9,930 nucleotides of DNA from Opitutales bacterium (GCA_021772595.1 JAJFLS010000223.1:1-9930), one strand, 5' to 3'; positions 1 to 8,552 are shown, counted from the first letter of the stretch. Notes: generated from the sequence alone by a model not told the origin. Program-made: numbers and translations.

Positions 1-1365
1 TCGATCTGCGGCCCGAGCCGAGCATGTATTCAAACAGGCAAGTACAGTCACTTGAACGGATTCTACCGCAATGGGACGCGTTTTGACGGTAGCCAGCAGA
101 CCTTTCCGAAATTGCTCCAGAAGGGAGGTTACGAGACTGCGATCGTGGGCAAATGGCATTTGGTATCAACGCCGCAGGGGTACGATCATTTCGACGTTCT
201 GATCGGGCAGGGCCCGTACTATAACCCGCCGATGAAGACGACGGATGAGAGCGGGGCAGTTGTTGTGCGCGAGCATACCGGCTATACAACGGATATCATC
301 ACCGACAAAGCCCTGGCTTGGCTGAAAGAAGACCGCGAGACCGAAAAGCCGTTCATGTTGATGTACCAGCACAAAGCCCCTCACCGAGACTGGCAGCCGC
401 CGCTGAAATACTTGAACTGGCTCGACGATCAAACGGTCCCCGAGCCAGAAACGCTCTTTGACGACTACGCGACACGCGCCTCTCCAGCGGCCAAGCAGTA
501 CATGGAAATCGGACGCAATATGAAGGAGTCGGATCTGAAAATCACCGCTCCGGACAATCTGACTCCCGATCAGCTTGCGAAATGGAATGCTGGATACGAT
601 GCCAAAAATGCAGCCTATGAAAATTCGAAAGATCGCATGACCGCGAAAGAAATCCTCCAGTGGAAATATCAGCGTTATGTGAAGGACTATCTTCGATGCG
701 TGCGATCGGTCGACGACAACATCGGTCGCGTACTTTATTACTTGGACGAATCGGGGTTGGCGGAAAACACGGTCGTCATCTATTCGTCCGACCAGGGATG
801 GTACTTGGGCGAACACGGATGGTTCGACAAGCGTTGGATGTACGAGGAGTCGCTGAAGACGCCTCTGCTTGCCCGTTGGCCGGGAACGATCAAATCCGGC
901 TCTGTTCGCGAGGAGATCGTTTCGAACTTGGATTTCGCGGAGACCTTCCTCGATCTGGCAGGAGCGCCAGTGCCAAGCGACATGCAGGGAGAGAGTCTAC
1001 TGCCGTTGCTCAAGGGAATGTCGCCGAAAAATTGGCGAGAGACGTTTTACTATCATTACTACGAGTATCCAGGAGCCCACGACGTCGCGCGTCACACCGG
1101 CGTGACGAATGGCCAGCATAAGCTAATCCGGTTTTACATGACCGACGAGTGGGAGTTGTATGATTTGAAAAGCGATCCCAACGAATTGAACAATGTGTAT
1201 GGAAATCCCGAGTACGCTAGCATTCGAAAAGAGCTTGCCGAAGAGCTCGAGCGACTGCGCATCCATTACCAAGTGCCCGAAAAGGACCCGGACATCACGC
1301 TCGCCAATGGGATCGTCGTAACGAGCGACGGAGTCGTAATCCCAAACGAAAAGGGCGAGCGCTAG
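1..1365 (+). CDS. S1-family (formylglycine-dependent) sulfatase, N-terminus cut off by the window edge
   Basis: Probably an exported arylsulfatase-type enzyme that hydrolyses sulfate esters on a sulfated glycan. The frame is open from base 1 and shows 454 residues. The catalytic motif C-G-P-S-R-A lies at window residues 3-8; in this family the Cys is converted to formylglycine by a separate maturase. The TTG at 52 is therefore an internal Leu codon, not a start, because starting there would remove the catalytic Cys. Further family motifs are GYETAIVGKWHL (Lys51, His53), HKAPHR (124-129), and SSDQGWYLGEHG with Asp264-Gln265 as likely calcium ligands. A Lys277 follows. The C-terminal part has the usual LYDLKSDPNELNN-type strand. 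About 60-80 N-terminal residues (signal peptide and first metal-binding Asp pair) should lie upstream. The motif style recalls GlcNAc-6-sulfatase/mucin-desulfating relatives, but substrate cannot be decided from this sequence. The family call is firm. Confidence 0.95.
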   Translation, partial: SICGPSRACIQTGKYSHLNGFYRNGTRFDGSQQTFPKLLQKGGYETAIVGKWHLVSTPQGYDHFDVLIGQGPYYNPPMKTTDESGAVVVREHTGYTTDIITDKALAWLKEDRETEKPFMLMYQHKAPHRDWQPPLKYLNWLDDQTVPEPETLFDDYATRASPAAKQYMEIGRNMKESDLKITAPDNLTPDQLAKWNAGYDAKNAAYENSKDRMTAKEILQWKYQRYVKDYLRCVRSVDDNIGRVLYYLDESGLAENTVVIYSSDQGWYLGEHGWFDKRWMYEESLKTPLLARWPGTIKSGSVREEIVSNLDFAETFLDLAGAPVPSDMQGESLLPLLKGMSPKNWRETFYYHYYEYPGAHDVARHTGVTNGQHKLIRFYMTDEWELYDLKSDPNELNNVYGNPEYASIRKELAEELERLRIHYQVPEKDPDITLANGIVVTSDGVVIPNEKGER

Positions 1366-1496
1366 TTGGCGTTAATCAATTTCTAACCTCAGACAGCGCA
1401 GAGAACACAAATTAGATCCAGTAAGCTTGAGAACAAGGTAGGGCCTGACTGCCAGGCAGGCCACGTTGGTTGAGTCTTGATAAGAGGGTGTTCAAT

Positions 1497-1519
1497 AAAT
1501 GCAATATACCGCATTTTTT
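1497..1519 (+). terminator. Weak terminator-like hairpin after the sulfatase
   Basis: AAATGC (1497-1502) pairs with GCATTT (1511-1516) around an 8-nt loop, and six T's run from 1514 to 1519. The stem is short and A/T-rich and lies 130 bases after the sulfatase stop, so termination is only a possibility. Confidence 0.25.
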
Positions 1520-1521
1520 CA

Positions 1522-1600
1522 CCCGGGACGGCGCCCGGACACTACCTAATGCTCGAGCTTCGCTCGAGAAAAAGGTAGCGCTCGGGCGCCGTCCCGAGCA
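1522..1600. repeat. Pair of REP palindromes in inverted orientation (locus A)
   Basis: CGGGACGGCGCCCG at 1524-1537 is the exact reverse complement of 1583-1596. CTACCT (1542-1547) likewise mirrors AGGTAG (1573-1578). Each half is thus a REP unit of the form AGGTAG plus a short link plus a GC-rich imperfect hairpin, and the two are arranged head to head. Between them is a separate hairpin, CTCGAGC-TTC-GCTCGAG (1552-1568). The same unit occurs beside the RAYT gene at 5272-5300 and 5831-5886. The GTAG tetranucleotide 5' of a hairpin is the known hallmark of RAYT-linked REPs. Confidence 0.85.
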
Positions 1601-1733
1601 AAGCGACACCTTCAATCTGTGGTTTAAGCCATTTTGGGGAACACGTTTGAGTTGTCAGGATCTCTCCTGAATAGAGCAGCTTCCATAAATCCCGTCTAGG
1701 TCTACCCATTTCGAGAAAAAGTGGCTCGATAGC

Positions 1734-1760
1734 TGTAACCGACTTCGCCAGTATCGTGTA
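1734..1760 (+). promoter_or_regulatory. Possible ECF-type promoter for the sigma operon
   Basis: TGTAAC (1734-1739) and CGTGTA (1755-1760) are separated by 15 bases. This resembles the AAC-type -35 and CGT-type -10 elements of many ECF sigma factors. Transcription would start near 1767, just before the GGAAGGG Shine-Dalgarno sequence at 1771-1777. With no second copy in the window to compare, chance resemblance is quite possible. Confidence 0.2.
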
Positions 1761-1783
1761 TACCTCGGCAGGAAGGGATGAAG

Positions 1784-2758
1784 ATGATTATGAAAAAGCT
1801 ACTGCAAATTTTGACCGCTGCGGTTCTAGGGACCACCAGCAACGCTGATCCGCTAGACAAATCCCAAATCGCCGGAGACGCCAAATGGCTCGCCCACCTG
1901 GACATGCAGGAATTCGAGCATACCGTGATCGGAGAATACTTGATCTCGTTCGTGAAAGAGGAAATCGCGAAGAAAGACGATTCGCCGGTGACGTTCGACG
2001 TGAACCGAATCGTCCAGGAACTCCACTCGCTCACCGCCTACGGCTCCTCTATGGCGTTTGACGATGGCCCTGGAAATAGCGGCGTTTTGATTGCCAAGAC
2101 GGGCTCCAAAGCGCGGGCGATTATCGATGCGTACATCGCGAGCGAAGAGATCATGAAAGATGGAAAAACTGGGATTAAGCGGCTCGAAGACAAGGATTAC
2201 CTGACCTACTTGATTGGAAACGAGGTCTACCTGTCGTTCCCCCAGGAGGGTCTGCTGATATCCAGCAAGGAATTCGATCAAATCGAGCGGGCGTTGAATG
2301 TGATCAAGGGACAAGAAGCGGACCTCAACGACAGCGATTCCAAGCTCATTCTTTCGGACGAGCCGGGCTTTTTCTTTCTAGCGACGATCAACGGAATCGA
2401 CACGATCAAGGGCGTGCCTCCACAGGCCAAAATCCTGCAGAAGGCGAAAGGCGGGCAGTTCTCGCTCGGTGAGCGCGATTCGAGTCTACGGTCGAATATC
2501 GTGCTCTCCACGGCAGGACCCGAGGTCTCGAATCAATTGTCGCGAATCATTCAAGGCATGGTCGCTCTCGCGTCTTTCGCGGATATCGGCGGCGAATCTC
2601 TCGCCGACTTGATGGATAGCGTATCCGTAGATGAGGGACACGATCGCGTGTCCATAGATTTGGAATATCCGGTAGGAACTATAACTAATATATTGACAGC
2701 CATCGCGACCGATCATCCGGAAAAAGATAAAAAACATTCGGACTCCGCAGAAGAGTAG
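1784..2758 (+). CDS. Secreted protein of unknown function, first gene of the sigma operon
   Basis: I do not recognise this protein with certainty. Three in-frame ATGs stand close together at 1778, 1784 and 1790. The Shine-Dalgarno GGAAGGG (1771-1777) touches the first and is 6 bases from the second, so 1784 fits best. The N-terminus (MKKLLQILTAAVLGTTSNA) is a signal peptide with likely cleavage after SNA, so the mature protein of about 300 residues should be exported. No transmembrane segment, Cys pair or enzyme motif is visible. It alternates short strands and helices in what may be two similar halves, with phrases such as GVLIAKTG, YLSFPQEGLLISS and FFFLATING. This recalls DUF3352-like secreted proteins, as a weak impression only. 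It ends in a charged Lys/Asp/Glu-rich tail. Only 12 bases separate it from the sigma gene, so it may be the sensed or signalling partner of that system. Confidence 0.85.
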   Translation: MIMKKLLQILTAAVLGTTSNADPLDKSQIAGDAKWLAHLDMQEFEHTVIGEYLISFVKEEIAKKDDSPVTFDVNRIVQELHSLTAYGSSMAFDDGPGNSGVLIAKTGSKARAIIDAYIASEEIMKDGKTGIKRLEDKDYLTYLIGNEVYLSFPQEGLLISSKEFDQIERALNVIKGQEADLNDSDSKLILSDEPGFFFLATINGIDTIKGVPPQAKILQKAKGGQFSLGERDSSLRSNIVLSTAGPEVSNQLSRIIQGMVALASFADIGGESLADLMDSVSVDEGHDRVSIDLEYPVGTITNILTAIATDHPEKDKKHSDSAEE

Positions 2759-2770
2759 AAGGTATACCTT
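2759..2770. promoter_or_regulatory. Perfect 12-bp palindrome filling the gap before the sigma gene
   Basis: AAGGTATACCTT is a perfect palindrome and is exactly the 12 bases between the stop codon of the secreted-protein gene and the GTG of the sigma gene. Its AAGG is the 3' part of the sigma gene's Shine-Dalgarno (GAAGG, 2758-2762). In RNA it could fold as AAGG-TATA-CCTT and hide that site unless ribosomes from the upstream gene open it. As DNA it could be a dimer-binding site. Confidence 0.4.
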
Positions 2771-3331
2771 GTGATTCCACTAGCCACAGTGATGACAGAT
2801 TCACTACAAGCGCCTGAAGAGCGAGACGAGAATTCGGAAATGTCTCCGGATAGCAAAACCTCGTTCGCGCTTCTCGTGCAACAGCATCAAGCGAAACTCT
2901 GCAACTTCATCTACCGATACACGCGAAACCGGCAAGACGCGGAAGACCTGACGCAGGATACGTTCGTCAAGGCATTCAAGAATTTCCATCGCTACGACAG
3001 CAAGTACGCCTTCACCTCCTGGCTCTACACCATCGCTCGAAGGACAGTGTTCAACCACTATCGCCGCGCCAAGAAAATTGAACCCATGGAGTTCGATGTC
3101 GTGGATGATGGACAAACTCCCGATGCGAGAGCTGAGCAGACGGATCAACAGGAATCGATCTGGCAATCGGCTAAGTCGCTTAAAAAGCCCTATCAAGAAG
3201 CGTTGATTCTGAAATACGTCGAAGACCTGTCGATCAGCGAAATCGCTCAGGTTATGAACAAGACGCAGACCAACGTGAAGATCATGCTCTTTCGAGCGAG
3301 AAACCAATTGAAGAAAATCCATAAACTGTGA
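2771..3331 (+). CDS. ECF-family RNA polymerase sigma factor
   Basis: An alternative sigma factor that directs RNA polymerase to a specific promoter set. It has the two-domain ECF layout. Region 2 spans about residues 31-98, including the DAEDLTQDTFVKAF core-binding stretch and the FTSWLYTIARRTVFNHYRR segment that contacts the -10 element. A charged linker follows, then region 4 at about residues 130-186, with a helix-turn-helix in YVEDLSISEIAQVMNKTQTNVKIMLFRAR. Regions 1.1 and 3 are absent, as expected for this class. The GTG at 2771 is chosen because GAAGG at 2758-2762 is 8 bases upstream; ATG 2792 or 2840 would still leave region 2 whole. The upstream gene ends 12 bases before and the downstream gene starts 10 bases after, so the three genes are probably co-transcribed and translationally coupled. 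The family is clear, but the ECF group and regulon are not visible. Confidence 0.95.
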   Translation: MIPLATVMTDSLQAPEERDENSEMSPDSKTSFALLVQQHQAKLCNFIYRYTRNRQDAEDLTQDTFVKAFKNFHRYDSKYAFTSWLYTIARRTVFNHYRRAKKIEPMEFDVVDDGQTPDARAEQTDQQESIWQSAKSLKKPYQEALILKYVEDLSISEIAQVMNKTQTNVKIMLFRARNQLKKIHKL

Positions 3332-3341
3332 GGACGCTGCT

Positions 3342-3899
3342 ATGAAAAAACGAATACAACTTTTCCTGATCCGTTGGTATGAAGCCTCTGATAAACCATT
3401 GCCGCAATGGCTGGAGCGAGCGTGCGACGACGATCTGGTTTTAGGCTTGGAGCTGGATGAAGAGCGAGACCTGACCCGCGAGCTAAAATCGAAACCTAAA
3501 AGAGAGTCGCTTGAGCCGAATCCCGATCTCGCCAACCGCATCATGCGATCTCTCGATGAAAGAGAAACTCCCGACGCCTCGCCGGTACCATGGAAGGAGA
3601 TTTCATTCGGAATCGCAGCATGCGTCGCGATTGCCTTAGCCATTCAGTTTGTCAACAATCCGTCAGAGTCCGGTGAAACGCTGATCGTGGAGAACGCGCC
3701 GACCGTTGAATCGAAGGAAGTGTTGCTTTCGGCCCCCGAGTTTCTGGCGAATGTCAACGATTGGAAAAATCCCCTGGATCAGGAAATCGAATACGTAATG
3801 GAAGATGCCAAAGGCGCGCTCGACTTCCTCGCAGAGAGCTTTCTCCCATCGAGCGTTTTGAACCCGGAGCAAAATGGTGACACGCCGGTGTTGAATTGA
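3342..3899 (+). CDS. Single-pass membrane protein, probable anti-sigma factor
   Basis: Most likely the inner-membrane regulator that holds the upstream sigma factor inactive. This is inferred from position: it begins 10 bases after the sigma stop codon, with a GAGGA Shine-Dalgarno (3330-3334) overlapping that stop. The 185-residue protein has an N-terminal cytoplasmic part of about 85 residues, rich in acidic and basic helices. One transmembrane segment follows (about 87-104, ISFGIAACVAIALAIQFV), then an acidic 80-residue outer part without obvious motifs. The HxxxCxxC zinc motif of ZAS-type anti-sigma factors is absent: the only Cys residues are Cys28 and Cys94, and Cys94 is inside the membrane segment. 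It is therefore either a zinc-free anti-sigma factor or another sigma-associated membrane protein. I recognise no named family. Confidence 0.8.
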   Translation: MKKRIQLFLIRWYEASDKPLPQWLERACDDDLVLGLELDEERDLTRELKSKPKRESLEPNPDLANRIMRSLDERETPDASPVPWKEISFGIAACVAIALAIQFVNNPSESGETLIVENAPTVESKEVLLSAPEFLANVNDWKNPLDQEIEYVMEDAKGALDFLAESFLPSSVLNPEQNGDTPVLN

Positions 3900-3926
3900 G
3901 CTCTTAGTTTCGAAAGGAGAAATGTT

Positions 3927-4315
3927 TTTTACCACAGATTACCAAGAGCAGCATAGCTGCAAGCAAAGGTGATCGCCTACAGATTGGTCGGATCCTCGCG
4001 AAGAACTGTTGAAGCAGAACAAAACGAATATCATGCCCTCGCGCAGCGAGGATCCTGCCCCGAGTCTCGACGAGGGATCGAGTGACGAAGGAACGTTGTT
4101 AAACGAAATTTTATTAACAACGCTCGTGCCTCGCTTGATCCACGCTGCGCGTGGGCAGGATCACCGATAACTCGGGGGCAGGATTCGAAAACTTTGCTTA
4201 ACAAACAAGATTCTGACGGATAGTAGTACAGAGATCACAGATGATTGGGTCGAGGGGTTGATAGATGTTCTGTAAAAATCATATCTATGATCTCTGTGTA
4301 ATCTGTGATTAAACT
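3927..4315. repeat. Cassette-like region with inverted CACAGATTAC ends, no gene inside
   Basis: CACAGATTAC at 3933-3942 is the exact reverse complement of 4298-4307, and the similarity continues imperfectly inward for about 15 further bases on each side. The left end is preceded by a run of six T's (3925-3930). The leuB/alaS cassette ends look alike when read the same way: a T run, then a C-rich link, then CAGATT. The two elements are also similar in size (about 390 and 455 bp). This one carries no recognisable reading frame and could be an emptied or decayed relative. Confidence 0.45.
4052..4184. repeat. MITE-like imperfect inverted repeat of about 133 bp
   Basis: ATCCTGCCCCGAGT (4052-4065) matches the reverse complement of 4170-4184 except for one extra C. 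Further in, 28-base arms flanking the centre agree at about 22 positions. They end in an exact 9-bp stem, CGTTGTTAA (4094-4102) with TTAACAACG (4114-4122), around an 11-nt A/T-rich loop. No frame of useful length is inside. It looks like a non-autonomous mobile repeat or an element that folds into a long RNA hairpin. Confidence 0.6.
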
Positions 4316-4451
4316 CTTGGGTTCCCTGTAGATTGATGAGCTCACGAGCCTTGGAGTGTATCGCTGGGGGCTCGTTGCAGAACCGCTCTATCAGTTTCAG
4401 AGTACGATGATTTCGACGATACTCGTCGAATAGTTTCAACTCTATTATTAT

Positions 4452-5252
4452 ATGCGCTCCTCATTCGCCATACTCGCTTTTTTGAATCTGTCCGTTCTTG
4501 GATTACTGGCAGATGACGTTCTTCTCAAAGACGGGACAATTCTATCGGGCAAGATTTCGGTAGAAACCAATACGAAAATTATTCTTCAACAATCAGACGG
4601 TAGCAGAATGATCGAACGGGCGAGCATCGCATCGATCAGGAAAACTCAAACGGAAAACCCGAAACCGAGCCGAACTGCTCCGACGAATCCGAACTTCAAA
4701 CTCGGCGCCGAATTCTGGCCGCCAGTCGCGAACAAACCTTATCCGGATTTAACGCTCTACGATCATCGCGGCAATATCGTGAAGCTCTCCAAAATCGCTC
4801 GCGATCGCGTTGTCCTTCTCGAGCCGATCGGGATGACATGCCAAGCGTGCCAAGCCTTTTCCGGCGGACACAAATACGGCCCATTCAAAGGCGTCACGCC
4901 GCAGGAAAACTTGGAGTCGATCGAGAAGTACCTTTCTCAATATGCGAGAGGCCTTGAGATTCAGAATCCGAAAATCGTATACGTTCAGTTGATCCTTTTC
5001 GATATGGATATGAAAGCCCCCTCGGTGGAGTCTGTAAAAGAATGGGCCCGTCACTATCGATTCGGAGGCCGACAAAACACGTACGTCCTCGCAGGAACGC
5101 CAGAGATGGTTGGGGATGTGAGCTACGACATGATTCCCGGTTTCCATTTGATCGACCGCAATTTCGTTTTCCGAGGCGACAGCGCCGGCCATCAGCCCAA
5201 GCACAATCTCTGGAGAGAAGTGCTACCGAGTATTCCTGTGATGATGCGGTAG
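4452..5252 (+). CDS. Secreted thioredoxin-fold protein with a CxxC motif
   Basis: A probable exported thiol-disulfide or redox protein of 266 residues. Residues 1-20 form a signal peptide (hydrophobic FAILAFLNLSVLGLLA, cleavage before DDV). Residues 21-63 are a small beta-rich domain starting VLLKDGTILSGKI, a pattern common at the N-terminus of secreted planctomycete and verrucomicrobial proteins. After a Pro/Thr-rich linker (66-80), a thioredoxin-like domain runs to the end: YPDLTLYDHRGNIVKLS, then VVLLEPIGMTCQACQAFSGG with Cys130-x-x-Cys133, then a likely cis-Pro loop at IPG (Pro229) before HLIDRNFVFRG. The layout resembles AhpC/TSA, SCO or TlpA-like domains with an unusually long insert between the CxxC helix and the cis-Pro. 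ATG 4452 has no Shine-Dalgarno, but the signal peptide supports it. It faces the RAYT gene, with only 17 bases between their ends. Physiological substrate unknown. Confidence 0.85.
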   Translation: MRSSFAILAFLNLSVLGLLADDVLLKDGTILSGKISVETNTKIILQQSDGSRMIERASIASIRKTQTENPKPSRTAPTNPNFKLGAEFWPPVANKPYPDLTLYDHRGNIVKLSKIARDRVVLLEPIGMTCQACQAFSGGHKYGPFKGVTPQENLESIEKYLSQYARGLEIQNPKIVYVQLILFDMDMKAPSVESVKEWARHYRFGGRQNTYVLAGTPEMVGDVSYDMIPGFHLIDRNFVFRGDSAGHQPKHNLWREVLPSIPVMMR

Positions 5253-5269
5253 CCCAATCGATTCGCGAA

Positions 5270-5758
5270 TCAGGTAGTGCACGGGCGCCGCCCCGTGCTT
5301 TCCAATCGATCGGCATCCCAAGCATAAGGCCAATTTTCAGATTTTTCGCAAAGCTTAGCTCTAACGGGGTTATTTAGAATGTACTCAACTTTCTCCTTAT
5401 ACGCTTTGTCGTCACGAATTCGGTGATCGAAAAACCTTCTCTGCCATTTGATTCCGGATTGCTGAGCTAGCCTTTGCTTAAGTGAGGAGATGATATTAGA
5501 GAGCGACTGTGTCTTGGAATTGTATCCAATAATCGCGTGTAGATGATCAGGCATGAGAAGCAAAAGGTACGGGTAGAGAAGACCTTGTTTGACGCGAAAT
5601 TCTAGAGCATCCGTGATCGCTTTTGCGATCTGAGGGTTTGCGAGTTGGTTTTTGCCCCTTGGTTCGCAGCAAATAGTGATAAAGTATAGGGCAGTGGAGC
5701 TGTCGACCCAATTGGGTGGAGTATGGTCGAGCCTTTTTAGTAGATTAAAATTAGGCAT
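5270..5758 (-). CDS. REP-associated tyrosine transposase (RAYT, Y1/HUH family)
   Basis: A single-strand-DNA nuclease of the IS200/IS605-like Y1 superfamily that, in characterised relatives, recognises and cuts REP hairpins carrying a 5' GTAG. The 162-residue protein has the HUH motif in LLLLMPDHLHAIIG (His72, His74) and the predicted nucleophile Tyr126 in KVEYILNNPVRAKL. Between them is WQRRFFDHRIRDDKAY, typical of RAYTs; the full NPV...WPYAW tail is present. It looks intact. REP units lie on both sides: one covers its last codons (5272-5300) and a pair lies 73-130 bases upstream (5831-5886). The C-terminal STGRRPCTT is simply a translation of that REP. ATG 5758 fits the family length but has no clear Shine-Dalgarno. 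The base composition is more A/T-rich than neighbouring alaS, which would fit horizontal origin. RAYTs are usually single-copy domesticated genes rather than mobile insertion sequences. Confidence 0.93.
   Translation of the reverse strand: MPNFNLLKRLDHTPPNWVDSSTALYFITICCEPRGKNQLANPQIAKAITDALEFRVKQGLLYPYLLLLMPDHLHAIIGYNSKTQSLSNIISSLKQRLAQQSGIKWQRRFFDHRIRDDKAYKEKVEYILNNPVRAKLCEKSENWPYAWDADRLESTGRRPCTT
5272..5300 (+). repeat. REP unit overlapping the RAYT 3' end (locus B)
   Basis: AGGTAGT (5272-5278) stands directly before a perfect 7-bp stem, GCACGGG (5279-5285) with CCCGTGC (5292-5298), around a 6-nt CGCCGC loop. On the minus strand it encodes the last residues of the RAYT. It also lies 20 bases downstream of the thioredoxin-like gene's stop, so it could stabilise or end that transcript. 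Confidence 0.85.
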
Positions 5759-5830
5759 AGCAGGCTAGTGTTTGAGGTGGATTCAGAACAATCTAGCCAC
5801 GCTGTTGTTAGTCTACAAGTTTGAAATAGA

Positions 5831-5886
5831 ACGGGGCGCCGCCCGTTCACTACCTTGAGATGGAACGGGCACCGTCCCGTGCTTTG
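5831..5886. repeat. Pair of REP palindromes in inverted orientation (locus C)
   Basis: Unit C1 (5831-5848) and unit C2 (5863-5880) are inverted copies agreeing at 15 of 18 positions, separated by 14 bases. C1, read on the minus strand, has AGGTAGTG directly before its hairpin; in C2 the matching place reads GAGATGG, so the GTAG is lost. Each unit is itself a hairpin (ACGGG pairing with CCCGT, or close to it). The pair starts 5 bases beyond the alaS stop and may form a 3' transcript hairpin for alaS, although no T tract follows it. Confidence 0.85.
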
Positions 5887-5891
5887 CGCTT

Positions 5892-8540
<2,649 letters not shown>

Positions 8541-8552
8541 TGGAGAGAGATG

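Larger units (their letters stand above)
1366..1783. other. Non-coding gap between sulfatase and sigma operon
   Basis: I see no convincing gene in these 418 bases; short open frames here cross the REP palindromes and resemble nothing I know. From left to right it holds a GC-rich hairpin (GGCCTG 1442-1447 pairing with CAGGCC 1457-1462), an A/T-rich hairpin with a T run (1497-1519), the REP pair (1522-1600), and a 6-bp stem TCAGGA/TCCTGA with a TCTC loop at 1655-1670 that has no T tract. A weak candidate promoter just precedes the next gene. Confidence 0.7.
3900..4451. other. Repeat-rich non-coding gap, 552 bases
   Basis: I find no gene here that I can support. The content is almost entirely repeats: a cassette-like region with inverted CACAGATTAC ends (about 3927-4315) and a shorter MITE-like inverted repeat inside it (4052-4184). 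There are small hairpins at 4038-4050 (CTCGC-GCA-GCGAG) and 4140-4154 (CCACGC-TGC-GCGTGG). A second copy of the end motif (ACAGAGATCACAGAT, near 4229) pairs with ATCTATGATCTCTGT near 4283. The remaining 4316-4451 shows no clear signal apart from an A/T-rich stretch just before the next start codon. Confidence 0.75.
5270..5886 (-). mobile_element. REPtron: RAYT gene with flanking REP units
   Basis: The transposase gene and REP units on both sides form one compact block between the thioredoxin-like gene and alaS. The same REP type at 1522-1600 shows that the repeats have spread beyond the gene. I infer that this RAYT mobilised, or co-evolved with, the family. I see no target-site duplication or outer inverted ends, so the block itself need not be mobile. 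Confidence 0.6.

Noticed and set aside
1470..1670. Small frames on both strands across the REP pair at 1412-1670
   Set aside because: Their sequence is largely translated palindrome, and no homologous pattern or ribosome-binding site is present.
2804..3643. 279-codon minus-strand frame across the sigma and membrane-protein genes
   Set aside because: It spans two well-supported plus-strand genes and their junction, and its Ser/Arg-rich translation has no domain.
3927..4315. CRISPR array or riboswitch in the repeat-rich gap
   Set aside because: The repeats are inverted and unevenly spaced rather than direct with constant spacers, and I see no known riboswitch core.
4161..4439. Minus-strand 92-codon frame across the end of the repeat-rich gap
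   Set aside because: It must start at a TTG without a Shine-Dalgarno, runs through the inverted CAGATT repeats, and resembles no protein I know. The part outside the repeat (about 4316-4439) could be an old gene fragment, but nothing supports it.
5260..5271. Perfect palindrome GATTCGCGAATC between the two convergent genes
   Set aside because: It overlaps the RAYT stop codon region and has no loop or T tract for a terminator; a single 12-bp palindrome without further copies is weak evidence for a binding site.
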